Virus record (IMG/VR): IMGVR_UViG_3300037349_000099
Span: 1-64,000 of that record
Direction: 5' to 3' (one strand)
Length of the DNA stretch: 64,000 bases
DNA from: a virus
How positions within the stretch are numbered: the first letter of the stretch is position 1; each line of letters begins with the position of its first letter. The notes below the pieces were generated by a model, which did no database searches, was not told the DNA's origin, and saw only the letters and a program-made list of their open reading frames with translations. A program made the translations under genes and the position numbers. Of the stretch, positions 63,497 to 64,000 are shown piece after piece.

Positions 63497-63958
63497 CTAG
63501 CCGCGGGAAGCAGCAGAAACCCCGGCGCCGACCTCTCTCTGTTGGATGCCACGCCGCTCGAGCTGGCTCATGCCGGAGCCAAGGGGGACGAGCTGCATTG
63601 ACCCTCTGACGCCCTTCCAGTGGCGCGGATCGACAAAAGCGGCCACGTTCTGGGCCTTGGCGTCTCCCACCCAGCGCAGCATCCCGAGCTTAACCATCCG
63701 CTCGATCTCCTTGCGCGTGTGGTGCGCGTGTGTGCAGCCTGGACCGAAGCATGGCTGGCTGATTGCATACTCTTCGAGCCATCCTGCATCCCTGGTCGAG
63801 AGCAGGCACACCCGCCGGCGTTGCTTGGCCGCTCCACGGATCCGGCTGTTGAGGCTCTGCTCGGGCTGCTTGCGCTTCTGGCCATCATGCCGGTACACCC
63901 GGCCACGAACATGAGTGATTACACGAAAGCCGGTCGTCACAGTCTCAACGTGAGCCAT
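63497..63958 (-). CDS. Hypothetical protein with winged-helix-like end
   Basis: A 153-residue protein; GGAGG lies three bases before the ATG, which is close. The N terminus is basic (YRHDGQKRKQPEQSLNSRIR). CFGPGCTHAHH then KEIERMVKLGMLRWVGDAKA suggests a Cys/His site and a winged-helix-like segment. Possibly DNA binding. First gene after a strong terminator, so it likely has its own promoter upstream or is reached by read-through. Confidence 0.55.
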   Translation of the reverse strand: MAHVETVTTGFRVITHVRGRVYRHDGQKRKQPEQSLNSRIRGAAKQRRRVCLLSTRDAGWLEEYAISQPCFGPGCTHAHHTRKEIERMVKLGMLRWVGDAKAQNVAAFVDPRHWKGVRGSMQLVPLGSGMSQLERRGIQQREVGAGVSAASRG

Positions 63959-63971
63959 GAGCCTCCAAAGC

Positions 63972-64000
63972 AAAAGGGGAGAAGCCGAAGCTCCTCCCCC
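63972..64000 (-). terminator. Strong rho-independent terminator with UUCG loop (leftward)
   Basis: Read leftward: GGGGAG-GAGC-TTCG-GCTT-CTCCCC then TTTT (63975-63972). One G-T wobble or mismatch interrupts the stem; the loop is the very stable UUCG. It ends a leftward transcript coming from outside the window, just before the gene at 63958. Confidence 0.8.

Noticed and set aside
1-64000. CRISPR array
   Set aside because: No regularly spaced repeats with unique spacers were seen; the only tandem array noted is the coding 12-bp repeat at the left edge.
1-64000. Integrase, excisionase, CI-type repressor or att site
   Set aside because: No tyrosine or serine recombinase motif and no repressor-like gene pair was found, so lysogeny cannot be claimed from this window.

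Overview
The window is a stretch of a tailed double-stranded DNA bacteriophage (or prophage) with a GC-rich genome. The evidence is a complete packaging and head set (small and large terminase, portal, scaffold, major capsid protein, head-tail adaptor), a lysis region, and a long array of small, tightly coupled genes (ATGA, GTGA and TTGA stop/start overlaps). No tape-measure, sheath or baseplate gene is visible, which fits a podovirus-like particle, although genes outside the window could change that. No integrase, repressor or att site is visible. Typical Sec signal peptides and Shine-Dalgarno starts point to a diderm bacterial host, but nothing in the DNA fixes the genus.

Layout. (1) 1-1308, rightward: end of an Ala/Trp-repeat protein and five tiny genes for membrane or zinc-binding proteins. 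(2) 1281-4032, leftward: a probable replication block with a PAPS-reductase-like PP-loop protein, an O/DnaD-like replication protein, a helicase-loader-like protein and two small genes. (3) 4040-4272: divergent promoter region. (4) 4273-19542, rightward early/middle genes: RecT, a PD-(D/E)XK exonuclease, a J-domain protein, a Rad50/SMC-like ATPase with a CPTC zinc hook, an ASCH protein, three HNH proteins, DnaB helicase and many small proteins. Four intergenic leaders here can form strong RNA structures and most end in the same ATTCA motif just before the next ribosome binding site. (5) 63958-19472, leftward late genes. In transcription order these are: small proteins; four proteins with Sec signal peptides that look like exported adhesins or fibres; holin candidate, RNA cassettes with a tRNA, endolysin; small virion proteins; portal; scaffold; capsid; head completion; a 1156-residue appendage protein; internal virion proteins; a 3913-residue polyvalent protein; small terminase; large terminase.

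How it works together. RecT, the nuclease and the SMC-like ATPase form a recombination module. The loader, O-like protein and DnaB form a replisome-loading module, with a G-rich/pyrimidine-rich tract inside the O-like gene as a possible origin. The polyvalent protein joins RelA/SpoT-like, HAD, N6-methylase and SNF2-type helicase regions and resembles DarB-like proteins that are injected with the DNA. The most unusual features are the exported fibre-like proteins, the giant protein, the repeated structured leaders, and the twin RNA cassettes (one holding a tRNA) beside the endolysin.
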